Source: Frigoribacterium faeni (GTDB lineage: Bacteria > Actinomycetota > Actinomycetes > Actinomycetales > Microbacteriaceae). From it: DNA of 64,000 bases. Shown piece after piece: positions 25,383 to 34,086 of this stretch. The position numbers were made by a program, and so were the translations under genes. Under the pieces are notes generated by a model. That model was given only the letters and a program-made list of their open reading frames with translations, did not search any database and was not told the DNA's origin. Position 1 is the first letter of the stretch. Every line of letters begins with the position of its first letter. The DNA lies in NCBI RefSeq assembly GCF_011761235.1, contig NZ_JAAOYW010000001.1, positions 930,781-994,780 of the forward strand, read 5' to 3'.

Positions 25383-26315
25383 ATGGAACAGCCAGTCGCA
25401 GACATCGTCCGTTCACGCCACCAGGGCCTGGCCCGTCGCCGCGAGTTGCTCGAGGCCGGCTGCAGCCGGCACGACATCGACCTCGCGTGGCGGCAGGGTG
25501 ACCTGCAGCGGGTCCGGCACGGGCTCTACGCCGTGCCGGGCCTGGCGGAGCCGATCGTGCGCGCTGCCAGGGTGGGAGGCGTGCTCGCGGGCGTCAGCGC
25601 CCTCACGCAGCGCGGCGCGTGGACACCGCCCGCCGAGCGCCTCGTCGTGAGCGTGCCCCACAACGCCCGAGACCTGAGAGACCCTGATGACGCTGGCCGT
25701 CGACTGGGCGACGTGCATCCCCACGTCCTCGTCCTCCGGGACGGAGCACAGCTCGCACCGGGCGAGCGCCTGTCGGTCTCCCCGAGCCGCGCCGCCGCCC
25801 AGGCCCTGCTCCACGAGCCCGTGGACACGGCCGTCGCCGTGATCGACTCCGCCCTGCGCCTGCGACGGGACGCGCGTCCGCGCATCCCGTCGGTCAGCGC
25901 CCTCCTCGACCGGCGGACCGCTTCGGGTCTCCTCCTGCTGGTCGACGCCCGCGCCGAGTCGGGCACCGAGTCGGTCGTCCGTGTCCGCTTGGTCGAACGG
26001 GGGCTGCGCCCGAGGATCCAGGTGTGGCTCACCGAGGACATCCGTGTCGACGTCCTCGTGGACGACTGGCTCGTCATCGAGTGCACGAGCCATGAGTTCC
26101 ATGCATCGCCGCGGCAGTACACGAAGGACCGGACCCGCATCGCGGCTCTCACGGCTCTCGGCTACGTGGTGCTCGAGGTGTCCTACCACCAGGTCTTCGA
26201 CGACTGGGAGTCGGTCTGGGAGGCCATCGCGCGCCTCCTCGCCCGCGGGCGGCCGCAGAACCCGACACACGCTGCTAGAACAACGGGAAATGCAACTACA
26301 GGACGGGCGGGCTAG
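25383..26315 (+). CDS. AbiEi-like N-terminal winged helix fused to a DUF559 (PD-(D/E)XK) domain
   Basis: 310 aa. The N-terminus (RRRELLEAGCSRHDIDLAWR, RVRHGLYAVPG) matches the AbiEi antitoxin-like winged helix seen in many actinobacterial proteins. The C-terminal ~80 residues show a DUF559/Vsr-like nuclease pattern: IRVDVLVDDWLVIEC, EFHASPRQYTKDRTRIAAL and ALGYVVLEVSYHQV. No AbiEii-like toxin gene adjoins it, so a type IV toxin-antitoxin role is unproven. It is flanked by GTCGGCATTTGC repeats and tRNA-Tyr, which suggests a small acquired module. GAACGT lies 8 nt before the ATG. Confidence 0.75.
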   Translation: MEQPVADIVRSRHQGLARRRELLEAGCSRHDIDLAWRQGDLQRVRHGLYAVPGLAEPIVRAARVGGVLAGVSALTQRGAWTPPAERLVVSVPHNARDLRDPDDAGRRLGDVHPHVLVLRDGAQLAPGERLSVSPSRAAAQALLHEPVDTAVAVIDSALRLRRDARPRIPSVSALLDRRTASGLLLLVDARAESGTESVVRVRLVERGLRPRIQVWLTEDIRVDVLVDDWLVIECTSHEFHASPRQYTKDRTRIAALTALGYVVLEVSYHQVFDDWESVWEAIARLLARGRPQNPTHAARTTGNATTGRAG

Positions 26316-26323
26316 GTCGTCTT

Positions 26324-26335
26324 GTCGGCATTTGC
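26324..26335. repeat. Distal copy of GTCGGCATTTGC
   Basis: Identical 12-mer to 25222-25233, in the same orientation, 9 nt after the AbiEi/DUF559 stop codon. Confidence 0.7.
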
Positions 26336-26404
26336 AGCACCGTGACCAGCGGGGGCGTCGGGCAGGAGGGCTGGGCCCGGTTGCCCGGCGCGCAGCGGCC
26401 GGGG

Positions 26405-26893
26405 CTAGCGGAAGTTGACGAACTGGAGGTCGACGTCGAGGTCGGCCGTCTTCAGCAGCGCCATCGTGGCCTGCAGGTCGTCGCGGCTCTTCGACTGCAC
26501 GCGCAGCTCATCGCCCTGGATCTGGCTCTTGACGCTCTTGGGCGCCTCGTCGCGGATGATCTTGCCGATCTTCTTCGCGGCGTCCTGCTCGATGCCCTGC
26601 TTGAGGTCGGCCTCGATGCGGTACTCCTTGCCGCTGGCGTAGGGCTCGCCGGCGTCGAGGTGCTTCAGGCTGATGCTGCGCTTGATGAACTTCGACTCGA
26701 GCACGTCGAGGACCGCCTTGACGCGCTCCTCCGTCGACGCCTTGAGCAGCAGCTTCTCGCCGCTCCAGTCGACCGAGGCGCCCACGCCCTTGAAGTCGTA
26801 GCGCTGCTCGATCTCCTTCTGCGCCTGGTGGAGGGCGTTGTCCGCCTCCATCTTGTCGACCTTGCTGACCACGTCGAAAGAGCTGTCTGCCAT
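26405..26893 (-). CDS. YajQ family nucleotide-binding protein
   Basis: 162 aa. Full-length Yaj[21 protein letters not shown] at the start and [14 protein letters not shown] in the first domain. The family binds nucleotides and, in Xanthomonas, cyclic di-GMP; its role in actinobacteria is unclear. The start is the ATG at 26893, six codons inside the longest frame. TAAGCT lies 7 nt upstream, again suggesting a leaderless message. Confidence 0.93.
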   Translation of the reverse strand: MADSSFDVVSKVDKMEADNALHQAQKEIEQRYDFKGVGASVDWSGEKLLLKASTEERVKAVLDVLESKFIKRSISLKHLDAGEPYASGKEYRIEADLKQGIEQDAAKKIGKIIRDEAPKSVKSQIQGDELRVQSKSRDDLQATMALLKTADLDVDLQFVNFR

Positions 26894-26961
26894 GCCCACC
26901 AGCTTAGCCACGAGCTCGGACGCCGGTGACGCCCGGCCGCCACCTGCCCTTCAGACGACGA

Positions 26962-26994
26962 CGCGCCTCCTGCGGTCAGGACGCAGGAGGCGCG
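26962..26994 (-). terminator. Terminator after fprA
   Basis: Perfect 13-bp stem CGCGCCTCCTGCG/CGCAGGAGGCGCG with a 7-nt loop, 30 nt past the fprA stop. Both arms contain the window's recurrent CGCCTCCT/AGGAGGCG motif. Confidence 0.75.
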
Positions 26995-27024
26995 GGTCGG
27001 CCCCCGAGAGGAGGCGGAGGTCGG

Positions 27025-28419
27025 TCAGACCGTCGCGGTCGCGCCGTCGGCGGGCTCGCGGGCGTCGCGCGAGACGCGCACCATCTCGTCGCGGGGCACG
27101 ACCTTGACGCGGACGCGCTCGTGCTCGTGCTGGGCGCCGAGCGACTGCTCGTGCTCGTCGAGGCGGTGCCAGCCCTCGAGGTCGGTGTACTCGACGCCGC
27201 GCTGCTCGAGCAGGGCCGGGATCGCGCCCTCGGACGGGTCGGCCGGCTGCCACCAGCTCGCCTGGTCGTTGATGACGTGCTTGACGGTCTCCATGGCGTC
27301 GGACTTCGTGTGGCCGATGAGGCCGACGGGGCCGCGCTTGATCCAGCCGGTGGCGTAGACGCCGGGGACGATCTGGTTGTCGTCGTCCATGACCTGGCCC
27401 TCGTGGTTCGGGATGACGCCGCGACGCTCGTCGAACGGGATGCCGTCGAGGGGCGAGCCGAAGTAGCCGACCGCCCGGTAGATCGCCTGCACCGGGACCT
27501 CGCGGACCTCGCCGGTGCCCTCGACGCCGCCCTGGCCGTCGGGCCGGGTGCGCTCGTACCGGAACGCGGCGACGCGCCCCTGCTCGTCGCCGACGACCTC
27601 GAGCGGCTTCGCGTAGAAGTGCAGGTGCAGCCGACGCGACGCCGTGCCGACCTCGCGCTCGCGCCACTGGTTCAGCACCTTGTCGATGACGAACACCTGC
27701 TTGTTGGTGGCGATCGCCGTCTTGCTGGCCTCGTCGTGGTCGAAGTCCTCGTCGTGGACGATCATGTCGACGTCGCGCACCTCGCCGAGCTCGCGCAGCT
27801 CGAGCGGCGTGAACTTGACCTGCGCCGGCCCGCGACGGCCGAAGACGTGCACGTCGGTGATCGACGACTGCTTGAGCCCCGCGTAGACGTTGTCGGGGAT
27901 CTCGGTCGGCAGGAGGTCGTCGGCGTGCTTCGCGAGGATCCGCGAGACGTCGAGCGCGACGTTGCCGACGCCCACCACGGCGACCGACTGCGCGTCGAGC
28001 GGCCACGTGCGGGGGAAGTCGGGGTGCCCGTCGAACCAGCTGACGAAGTCGGCCGCGCCGTAGCTGCCCTCGAGCTCGATGCCGGGGATGTCGAGGTCGG
28101 CGTCCTTGATGGCGCCCGTCGAGAAGATCACGGCGTTGTAGTGCTGGCGGAGGTCGTCGAGGGTGATGTCCTCGCCGTACCGCACGTTGCCGAAGACGCG
28201 GATGTCGCCGCTGTCGAGCACGTCGCGCAGCGCGTTCACGATGCCCTTGATGCGCGGGTGGTCGGGCGCGACGCCGTAGCGGACGAGGCCGTAGGGCGCG
28301 GGCAGCTGCTCGAAGAGGTCGATCGACACGTCGAAGGCCTTCTCGGCCTTGAGCAGGATGTCGGCGGCGTAGATGCCGGCGGGGCCGGCTCCGACGATGG
28401 CCAGTCGCAGGGTGGTCAC
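27025..28419 (-). CDS. fprA: Ferredoxin/adrenodoxin-type NADP reductase FprA
   Basis: 464 aa. The FAD motif VGAGPAGIYAADILL, the segment PAPYGLVRYGVAPDHPRIKG, the NADP motif VVGVGNVALDVSRIL, and the late YATGWIKRGPVGLIGHTKSD are diagnostic of the mycobacterial FprA/adrenodoxin reductase family. It passes electrons between NADPH and ferredoxin or flavodoxin. GTG start with an AGGAGAGAGA ribosome binding site. It follows menG and the polyprenyl synthase on the same strand. Confidence 0.94.
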   Translation of the reverse strand: MTTLRLAIVGAGPAGIYAADILLKAEKAFDVSIDLFEQLPAPYGLVRYGVAPDHPRIKGIVNALRDVLDSGDIRVFGNVRYGEDITLDDLRQHYNAVIFSTGAIKDADLDIPGIELEGSYGAADFVSWFDGHPDFPRTWPLDAQSVAVVGVGNVALDVSRILAKHADDLLPTEIPDNVYAGLKQSSITDVHVFGRRGPAQVKFTPLELRELGEVRDVDMIVHDEDFDHDEASKTAIATNKQVFVIDKVLNQWREREVGTASRRLHLHFYAKPLEVVGDEQGRVAAFRYERTRPDGQGGVEGTGEVREVPVQAIYRAVGYFGSPLDGIPFDERRGVIPNHEGQVMDDDNQIVPGVYATGWIKRGPVGLIGHTKSDAMETVKHVINDQASWWQPADPSEGAIPALLEQRGVEYTDLEGWHRLDEHEQSLGAQHEHERVRVKVVPRDEMVRVSRDAREPADGATATV

Positions 28420-28549
28420 GAGTTGTCTCTCTCCTGGTGTGCGGCTCGGCGGTGCCGGCCGTGCGGGCGGTGCGGTGTCTGTGGTGCTCGGGGCTCGGGG
28501 GGCCGTCGCGCCCGGCGGGCGGGGCAGGGCCGAGGAGGCGCGTCGCCGG

Positions 28550-29641
28550 TCAGGCGGACCGCTCGACGACGCGGTCGGCGAAGCGGGTGAGCGCCTTCTT
28601 GACCGGCCCGGCCGGCAGGGCGTCGAGGGCGGCCAGCGCCTCCGAGGCCCAGCGGTGCGCCTCGCGGCGCGTGCGGTCGGTCACCTCGTGCTCGCGCAGG
28701 CGGCGGACGATGTCGGCGAACTCGGCCTCGTCGACCGGGTCGCCTCCGTCGTCGACGGCACGCGTGGCGGCGACGACCTGGTCGATGACCCCCAGCAGGG
28801 CCGCCGCCTCCATGTCGGTCCGCGCCTCCTGGCGCAGGTAGAGCAGGGGCAGCGTCACGACGCCGGCGCGCAGATCGGTGCCGGCGCGCTTGCCCGTCTC
28901 CTCCGCCTGGTCGGAGAGGTCGATGACGTCGTCGATCAGCTGGAACGCGATGCCGATCTTCTCGCCGAACTCGGCCACCGGGGCGAGGTACTCGCGGGGC
29001 GCGCCCGAGAACATGACCCCGGCGCGGGCCGCGGTCGAGATGAGCGAGCCGGTCTTGTCGCCGAGCACGTCGATGTAGTGCGCGATGGGGTCGTCGTCGT
29101 CGCGGGGGCCGACGGTCTCGTGCAGCTGCCCGAGGCAGAGGCGCTCGAAGGTCTCGGCCTGCAGCAGGATCGCCTCTTGCCCGAGGCCGGACACGATGGT
29201 GCTCGCCCGGGCGAAGAGCAGGTCGCCGGCGAGGATGGCGACGTTGTTGCCCCACACCGTCTGGGCGCTGGGCACGCCGCGGCGCATCTGCGCCTCGTCC
29301 ATCACGTCGTCGTGGTACAGCGACGCCAGGTGCGTGATCTCGGTCGCCTGGGCCGACGCCACGATGCCGGGGGTCGCCCCGTCGCCGAGCTGCGCGATGA
29401 GCAGGGTCAGGGTCGGGCGGACGCGCTTGCCGCCCGCGGCGAGCAGGTAGCGCGTCGTCGCGTCGGCGATCTCGTCGGCGAAGGCGATCTCGCGCAGCAG
29501 GCCCTGCTCGACGAGCTCGAGGCCGTCGTCGACCGACTGCACGAAGCGTCGCTCGGAGGGCGTGGCGAAGAGCTTCTCGCCGAGGCCGAGCGACGAGCTC
29601 AGGGAGCTGCTGCGGCGGGTGAGCGGCACACTCGGGTTCAC
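28550..29641 (-). CDS. Polyprenyl diphosphate synthase (menaquinone side chain)
   Basis: 363 aa. Both aspartate-rich motifs are intact, DDVMDEAQMRRG and DDVIDLSDQ, along with GGKRVRPTL and GDKTGSLISTA. A long-chain trans-prenyl synthase (hepta- to nonaprenyl) is likely, because it sits 44 nt behind menG and supplies the side chain used by MenA. Chain length cannot be read with confidence. GTG 29641 has AAAGGTGA just upstream. Confidence 0.92.
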   Translation of the reverse strand: MNPSVPLTRRSSSLSSSLGLGEKLFATPSERRFVQSVDDGLELVEQGLLREIAFADEIADATTRYLLAAGGKRVRPTLTLLIAQLGDGATPGIVASAQATEITHLASLYHDDVMDEAQMRRGVPSAQTVWGNNVAILAGDLLFARASTIVSGLGQEAILLQAETFERLCLGQLHETVGPRDDDDPIAHYIDVLGDKTGSLISTAARAGVMFSGAPREYLAPVAEFGEKIGIAFQLIDDVIDLSDQAEETGKRAGTDLRAGVVTLPLLYLRQEARTDMEAAALLGVIDQVVAATRAVDDGGDPVDEAEFADIVRRLREHEVTDRTRREAHRWASEALAALDALPAGPVKKALTRFADRVVERSA

Positions 29642-29685
29642 GGGGTCACCTTTGTCTGGTCTGGTCGACCGCCCGGGGGCGGGGG

Positions 29686-30417
29686 CTACTTCTTCTTCGC
29701 CGCGGAGTCGCGGGTCGACTGGTCGACCGGCTTGCGGCCCCGGTGCAGGGCCACGATGCCCATCGTCAGGTCGCGGTGCGCCACCCGGGTGAACCCGGCG
29801 CCGCGCAGCCACTGGCTCAGCACCTGCTGCTCGGGCCACGCGTCGATCGAGTCGGCGAGGTACGAGTAGGCGGGCGTGTTGCTGCTGACCGCCCGGGCGA
29901 GCACCGGCATGCCGAAGCGCAGGTACGCACGGTAGGCGGCGCGCAGCGGGGCGAACGGCGGGGTCGAGAACTCGCAGATGACGAGCCGGCCGCCGGGCTT
30001 GAGCACGCGGTGCATCTCGGCGAGCGCCTGCTTGGGGCGGTTCACGTTGCGGAGGCCGAACGAGATGGTGACGGCGTCGAAGGTCGCGTCGTCGAACGGC
30101 AGCTGCTCGGCGTCGCCCTCGACGAACTCGATCTCGGGGTGGCGCTCGCGGCCCACCTCGACCATGCCGTGCGAGAAGTCGAGCGCGACCACCTCGGCGC
30201 CCCGCTTCGCGATCGCGACGGAGCTGGTGCCGGTGCCCGCGGCGATGTCGAGCACGCGGTCGGCGGGCCCCGCTCCGATCGCCTTCACGGTCGCCACGCG
30301 CCACAGGACGGCGTTGCCCGCGGAGAGCACGTCGTTCGTGCGGTCGTAGTGGCGGGCGACGCCGTCGAACATGGACGCGACCTCGTCGGGTTGCTTGTTC
30401 ATATCGGCCTTGGTCAC
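29686..30417 (-). CDS. menG: Demethylmenaquinone methyltransferase
   Basis: 243 aa. UbiE/MenG signatures: VASMFDGVARHYDRTNDVLS, the SAM motif VLDIAAGTGTSSVAIAKRG and ISFGLRNVNRPKQAL. It performs the last step of menaquinone synthesis. GTG start with TAGGAT 8 nt upstream. It is divergent from menF across 59 nt and leads the menG-polyprenyl synthase-fprA group. Confidence 0.95.
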   Translation of the reverse strand: MTKADMNKQPDEVASMFDGVARHYDRTNDVLSAGNAVLWRVATVKAIGAGPADRVLDIAAGTGTSSVAIAKRGAEVVALDFSHGMVEVGRERHPEIEFVEGDAEQLPFDDATFDAVTISFGLRNVNRPKQALAEMHRVLKPGGRLVICEFSTPPFAPLRAAYRAYLRFGMPVLARAVSSNTPAYSYLADSIDAWPEQQVLSQWLRGAGFTRVAHRDLTMGIVALHRGRKPVDQSTRDSAAKKK

Positions 30418-30476
30418 GATGGTCGATCCTACAGGCGACCCCGGGACGAACGCCGAGTGCCGAGTAGGGTCGACCA

Positions 30477-31709
30477 GTGGAATCCCCGATGTCCCGCACC
30501 CCGTCCCTCTCGGTCCGCACCACGCGGATCGACCACATCAGCCCGCTGCTCGACGTCGTCGACCCGCGCAGGCCCCTCGTCTTCGTCCGGGGCGGCGCCG
30601 GCATGGCGGGCATCGGCGAGGCCCTGCGGCTCGAGTTCCGCGGGCCGGACAGGATGCGCGACGCCGCCGAGGCCTGGCGCGAGGTCGCGGCCCGCGCCTC
30701 CGTCGACGACGAGGTCGGCGTCCCGGGCACGGGCCTCGTCGCCTTCGGCTCGTTCGCGTTCGACGACGAGTCGGCCGACACCAGCGTCCTGATCGTCCCG
30801 CGCATCGTGCTCGGCCGCCGCGGCGGCACCGCCTGGATCACCCGGGTCGACGGCGCCGAGCTGCCGCCGGCGTCGCCCGTGGGGGCGTCCGCCACGGTGC
30901 GCCTCGTCGACGGCGAGCTGCCGGGGCCCGCCTACGCGGCCGCCGTCGCCGAGGCCGTCCAGGCGATCCGCCTCGGCGAGGTGAGCAAGGTCGTCCTGGC
31001 CCGCGACCTCGTCGGCCGGCTGCCCGCCGAGGCCGACCTGCGCCTCGTCGCCGCCACGCTGCTCACCGCCTACCCCGACTGCTACGCCTTCGCGGTCGAC
31101 GGCCTGGTCGGCGCCAGCCCGGAGACGCTCGTCCGCACCGAGCACGGCGAGGTCAGCGCACGAGTGCTCGCGGGCAGCGGCGCCCGGGGCGTCGACGCCG
31201 CGAGCGACGAGGCCGCGGCCCACGCCCTCGCCACCTCGACGAAGGACCTGGACGAGCACGCCTTCGCCCTGCGCAGCCTGCTGCTCTCGCTCGCGCCGCA
31301 CGCCGACGACGTCGTCACCGGCGAGCAGCCGTTCACGCTGAAGCTGCCGAACCTGTGGCACCTCGCCAGCGACGTCCGGGGCAGGCTCACCGACGGCTCG
31401 TCGTCGCTCGACCTCATCGCCGCGCTGCACCCCACCGCCGCCGTCGCGGGGACTCCCACCGCGCGGGCGCTCGAGCTGATCCGCCGGCTCGAGCCCTTCG
31501 ACCGGGGCCGCTACGCCGGGCCGGTCGGCTGGGTGGGCGCCGACGGCGACGGCGAGTGGGCCATCGCCCTGCGCTGCGCCCAGGTGCACGACGACGGCAC
31601 GGTCCGGGCCTTCGCCGGCGCGGGCGTCGTGGCCGAGTCGGTGCCCGAGCGCGAGGTCGCCGAGACGACCATGAAGTTCCAGCCCGTCGTCGGCGCCTTC
31701 TCGTCGTGA
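30477..31709 (+). CDS. menF: Isochorismate synthase MenF
   Basis: 410 aa chorismate-binding enzyme. Conserved segments include AIRLGEVSKVVLARDLV, VDGLVGASPETLV, AALHPTAAVAGTPT, and FDRGRYAGPVGWVGADGDGE. It converts chorismate to isochorismate, the entry to menaquinone. GTG 30477 is chosen because TAGGGT lies 6 nt upstream; an internal ATG at 30489 is the alternative. The following MFS gene overlaps by 4 nt. Confidence 0.93.
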   Translation: MESPMSRTPSLSVRTTRIDHISPLLDVVDPRRPLVFVRGGAGMAGIGEALRLEFRGPDRMRDAAEAWREVAARASVDDEVGVPGTGLVAFGSFAFDDESADTSVLIVPRIVLGRRGGTAWITRVDGAELPPASPVGASATVRLVDGELPGPAYAAAVAEAVQAIRLGEVSKVVLARDLVGRLPAEADLRLVAATLLTAYPDCYAFAVDGLVGASPETLVRTEHGEVSARVLAGSGARGVDAASDEAAAHALATSTKDLDEHAFALRSLLLSLAPHADDVVTGEQPFTLKLPNLWHLASDVRGRLTDGSSSLDLIAALHPTAAVAGTPTARALELIRRLEPFDRGRYAGPVGWVGADGDGEWAIALRCAQVHDDGTVRAFAGAGVVAESVPEREVAETTMKFQPVVGAFSS

Positions 31710-33130
31710 CCTCGTCCGCGGCGCCCGGGGCCGAGGAGGCGGCGGCCGCGCCGCGCTGGTCGCGACCGGTGGCGCTGGTGGTCGCCGCCGCGTTCTTCAT
31801 GGAGAACCTCGACGCCACGATCCTGTCGACGGCCACCGCCTCCGTCGCCCGCGACTTCGACGTGCAGCCGGCCCAGCTCGGCATCGCGGTGACCGGCTAC
31901 CTCGTTGCGGTGGCCGCGTTCATCCCGCTCGGGGCGTGGCTGGCCGAGCGGTGGGGCGCGCGGCGGGTGTTCCTCGCCGCGGTCGTGCTCTTCACGCTCG
32001 CCTCCGTCGCCTGCGCGCTGAGCCCCGACCTCGTCGCGCTGACGACCGCCCGGGTCGTGCAGGGCGCGGCGGGCGCGATGATGGTGCCGATCGGCCGCCT
32101 CATCGTGCTGCGCAGCACCGAGAAGTCCGAGCTGGTGCGGGCGATCGCGTACCTGACCTGGCCGGCCCTCGTCGCGCCGGTGGTCGCCCCGCTGCTCGGC
32201 GGGCTGCTCACCGAGCAGCTCGGCTGGGAGTGGGTGTTCCTCGTCAACGTGCCGATCGGCGCGCTGTTGCTCGTCGCCGCGTGGCGGGTCGTGCCGTCGC
32301 CCGAGCCGGGCGACCGCCACCCGCTCGACTGGCCGGGGCTGCTGCTGGTCGTCGGGGCGATCGTGGCCCTCGTCGTGGCCTTCGAGCTGCTGGGCGAGCC
32401 GACGACGTGGTTCCCGGGGGCGCTCCTCGTCGTCGTCGCGGGCCTGCTCGGCGTGGCGGCGGGGCGGTGGTTCCGCCGGGCCCGGCACCCGCTGCTCGAC
32501 CTCGCCCCGTTCCGCGTCGCGACGTTCCGCGTGACGACCCTGAGCGGCTCGCTGTACCGGGCGGTCGTCAACGGCGTCCCGTTCGTCGTCCCGCTGTTGC
32601 TGCAGGACGGCTTCGGCTGGTCGCCGGTCGAGGCGGGGCTGATGCTGATGTGGGTCTTCGTCGGCAACCTCGGCGTCAAGCCGTTCACCACGCCCCTGAT
32701 GCGCCGGTTCCGCATCGTGCCGATCGTCGTCGTCGCGACGGTCGGCCTCGCGGCGACCTTCGTCGCGGCCGCCCTCGTCGGCCCGCAGACGTCGCCGGTG
32801 CTCGTCGCGGGCGTGCTGCTCGTCAGCGGGGTGTTCCGCTCGGTCGGGTTCACCGCCTACAACACCCTGCAGTTCGCCGACGTGCCCGCGGCCCAGATCG
32901 CCCCGGCGAACGCGATCGCGTCGATCACGGGCCAGCTCGCGATCGGCCTCGGCGTCGCCCTCACGGCCCTGGCCGTCCGCGTGGCGGACGGGCTGGCCGG
33001 GGCCGGCGGCTCCCCCGCCACGGGCTACCAGGTCGCCCTCGTCGTGCTCGCGGTGCTGGCCCTGCTGAGCCTGCCCGAGGGGCTGCGCCTGCCGCGGGGC
33101 GCGGGCGAGGTGCTGCGGTCCCGCTCCTAG
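31706..33130 (+). CDS. MFS transporter, DHA2-like drug efflux
   Basis: 474 aa with 13-14 predicted helices. Motif A-like GAWLAERWGARRVFL follows TM2 and an ENLDATIL segment in TM1 resembles the D1 motif of DHA2 drug exporters. Proton-coupled efflux is likely; substrate unknown. GTGA coupling to menF is a positional link only. It ends in CTAG, which is also the stop codon of the convergent PPK2 gene. Confidence 0.9.
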   Translation: MTSSAAPGAEEAAAAPRWSRPVALVVAAAFFMENLDATILSTATASVARDFDVQPAQLGIAVTGYLVAVAAFIPLGAWLAERWGARRVFLAAVVLFTLASVACALSPDLVALTTARVVQGAAGAMMVPIGRLIVLRSTEKSELVRAIAYLTWPALVAPVVAPLLGGLLTEQLGWEWVFLVNVPIGALLLVAAWRVVPSPEPGDRHPLDWPGLLLVVGAIVALVVAFELLGEPTTWFPGALLVVVAGLLGVAAGRWFRRARHPLLDLAPFRVATFRVTTLSGSLYRAVVNGVPFVVPLLLQDGFGWSPVEAGLMLMWVFVGNLGVKPFTTPLMRRFRIVPIVVVATVGLAATFVAAALVGPQTSPVLVAGVLLVSGVFRSVGFTAYNTLQFADVPAAQIAPANAIASITGQLAIGLGVALTALAVRVADGLAGAGGSPATGYQVALVVLAVLALLSLPEGLRLPRGAGEVLRSRS

Positions 33131-33978
33131 GTCGAGGCGAGGCGCGTGCGCTCGAGGTCGACGTCGAAGGAGGCGGCGGGCCAGTCGAGCCCGCGGGCCG
33201 ACAGGGCGTCGACGAGGAGGCGCTGGACGGCCACCCTCGCGTACCACTTGCGGTCGGCCGGGACGACCCACCACGGCGCCGCGTCCGTCGACGTGCGCCG
33301 CAGCATGGTCTGGTAGGCGTCCTGGTAGTCGTCCCAGACCAGGCGCTCCTCGACGTCGCCGGGGTTGAACTTCCAGTGCTTGTCGGGGCGGTCGAGCCGC
33401 TCGAGCAGGCGATGCTCCTGCTCGTCACGGGAGAGGTGCAGCATCACCTTGACGATGGTCGTGCCGGCCTCGACGAGCTCCTGCTCGAACTCGACGATGG
33501 CGCCGTAGCGCCGCTCGATCTCCTCGGGCGGCGCGAGGCGGCGGACCTTGCCGATGAGCACGTCCTCGTAGTGCGACCGGTCGAAGACGCCGATCATGCC
33601 CGGCCCGGGCAGCTCGCGGCGGACGCGCCAGAGGAAGTCGTGGGCGAGCTCCTCCTCGGTCGGCGCCTTGAAGGCGTGGTGGGCGACGCCCTGCGGGTCG
33701 ACCGCGCCGACGACGTGGCGGACGATGCCGCCCTTGCCCGCGGTGTCGGTGCCCTGGACCACGAGCAGGACGTTGCCCTGCGAGCCGCCCGACCGGCTGA
33801 CGGCGAACAGCTTCTCCTGCAGCTCGGCGAGGGCGTCGCGCCCCGACTCGAGCACCTGCGCGGCGTAGCGCTTGTCGCCGGGGAACCCGGGCGTCGAGCG
33901 CGGGTCGACGTCGGCGAGGCGCACGTCCGGTCCGGCGCGCAGGATCTCGGTGGGCTGGGTCGTCCAGGTCTTGGCCAT
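33127..33978 (-). CDS. Polyphosphate kinase 2 family nucleotide phosphotransferase
   Basis: 283 aa. Walker A QGTDTAGKGG, the lid region KAPTEEELAHDFLWR, and Walker B FDRSHYEDVLIGKVR fit the PPK2 polyphosphate:nucleotide phosphotransferase family. It uses polyphosphate to phosphorylate NMP or NDP. The whole single-domain length is present. TAGGCT lies 7 nt before the ATG. Confidence 0.92.
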   Translation of the reverse strand: MAKTWTTQPTEILRAGPDVRLADVDPRSTPGFPGDKRYAAQVLESGRDALAELQEKLFAVSRSGGSQGNVLLVVQGTDTAGKGGIVRHVVGAVDPQGVAHHAFKAPTEEELAHDFLWRVRRELPGPGMIGVFDRSHYEDVLIGKVRRLAPPEEIERRYGAIVEFEQELVEAGTTIVKVMLHLSRDEQEHRLLERLDRPDKHWKFNPGDVEERLVWDDYQDAYQTMLRRTSTDAAPWWVVPADRKWYARVAVQRLLVDALSARGLDWPAASFDVDLERTRLAST

Positions 33979-34086
33979 GGGGCCGAGCCTACGGCCGCGA
34001 CGGGAACGCCGCCCGGGCGCCGCACGCCCTGGCCGGGCCGCACGCCCTGCACGACCCGGGCGCCGCGGCGGACGCCCTCGGGTCGC

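Noticed and set aside
25383-26315. Complete AbiE toxin-antitoxin pair
   Set aside because: Only the AbiEi-like domain is present and no nucleotidyltransferase toxin gene adjoins it.
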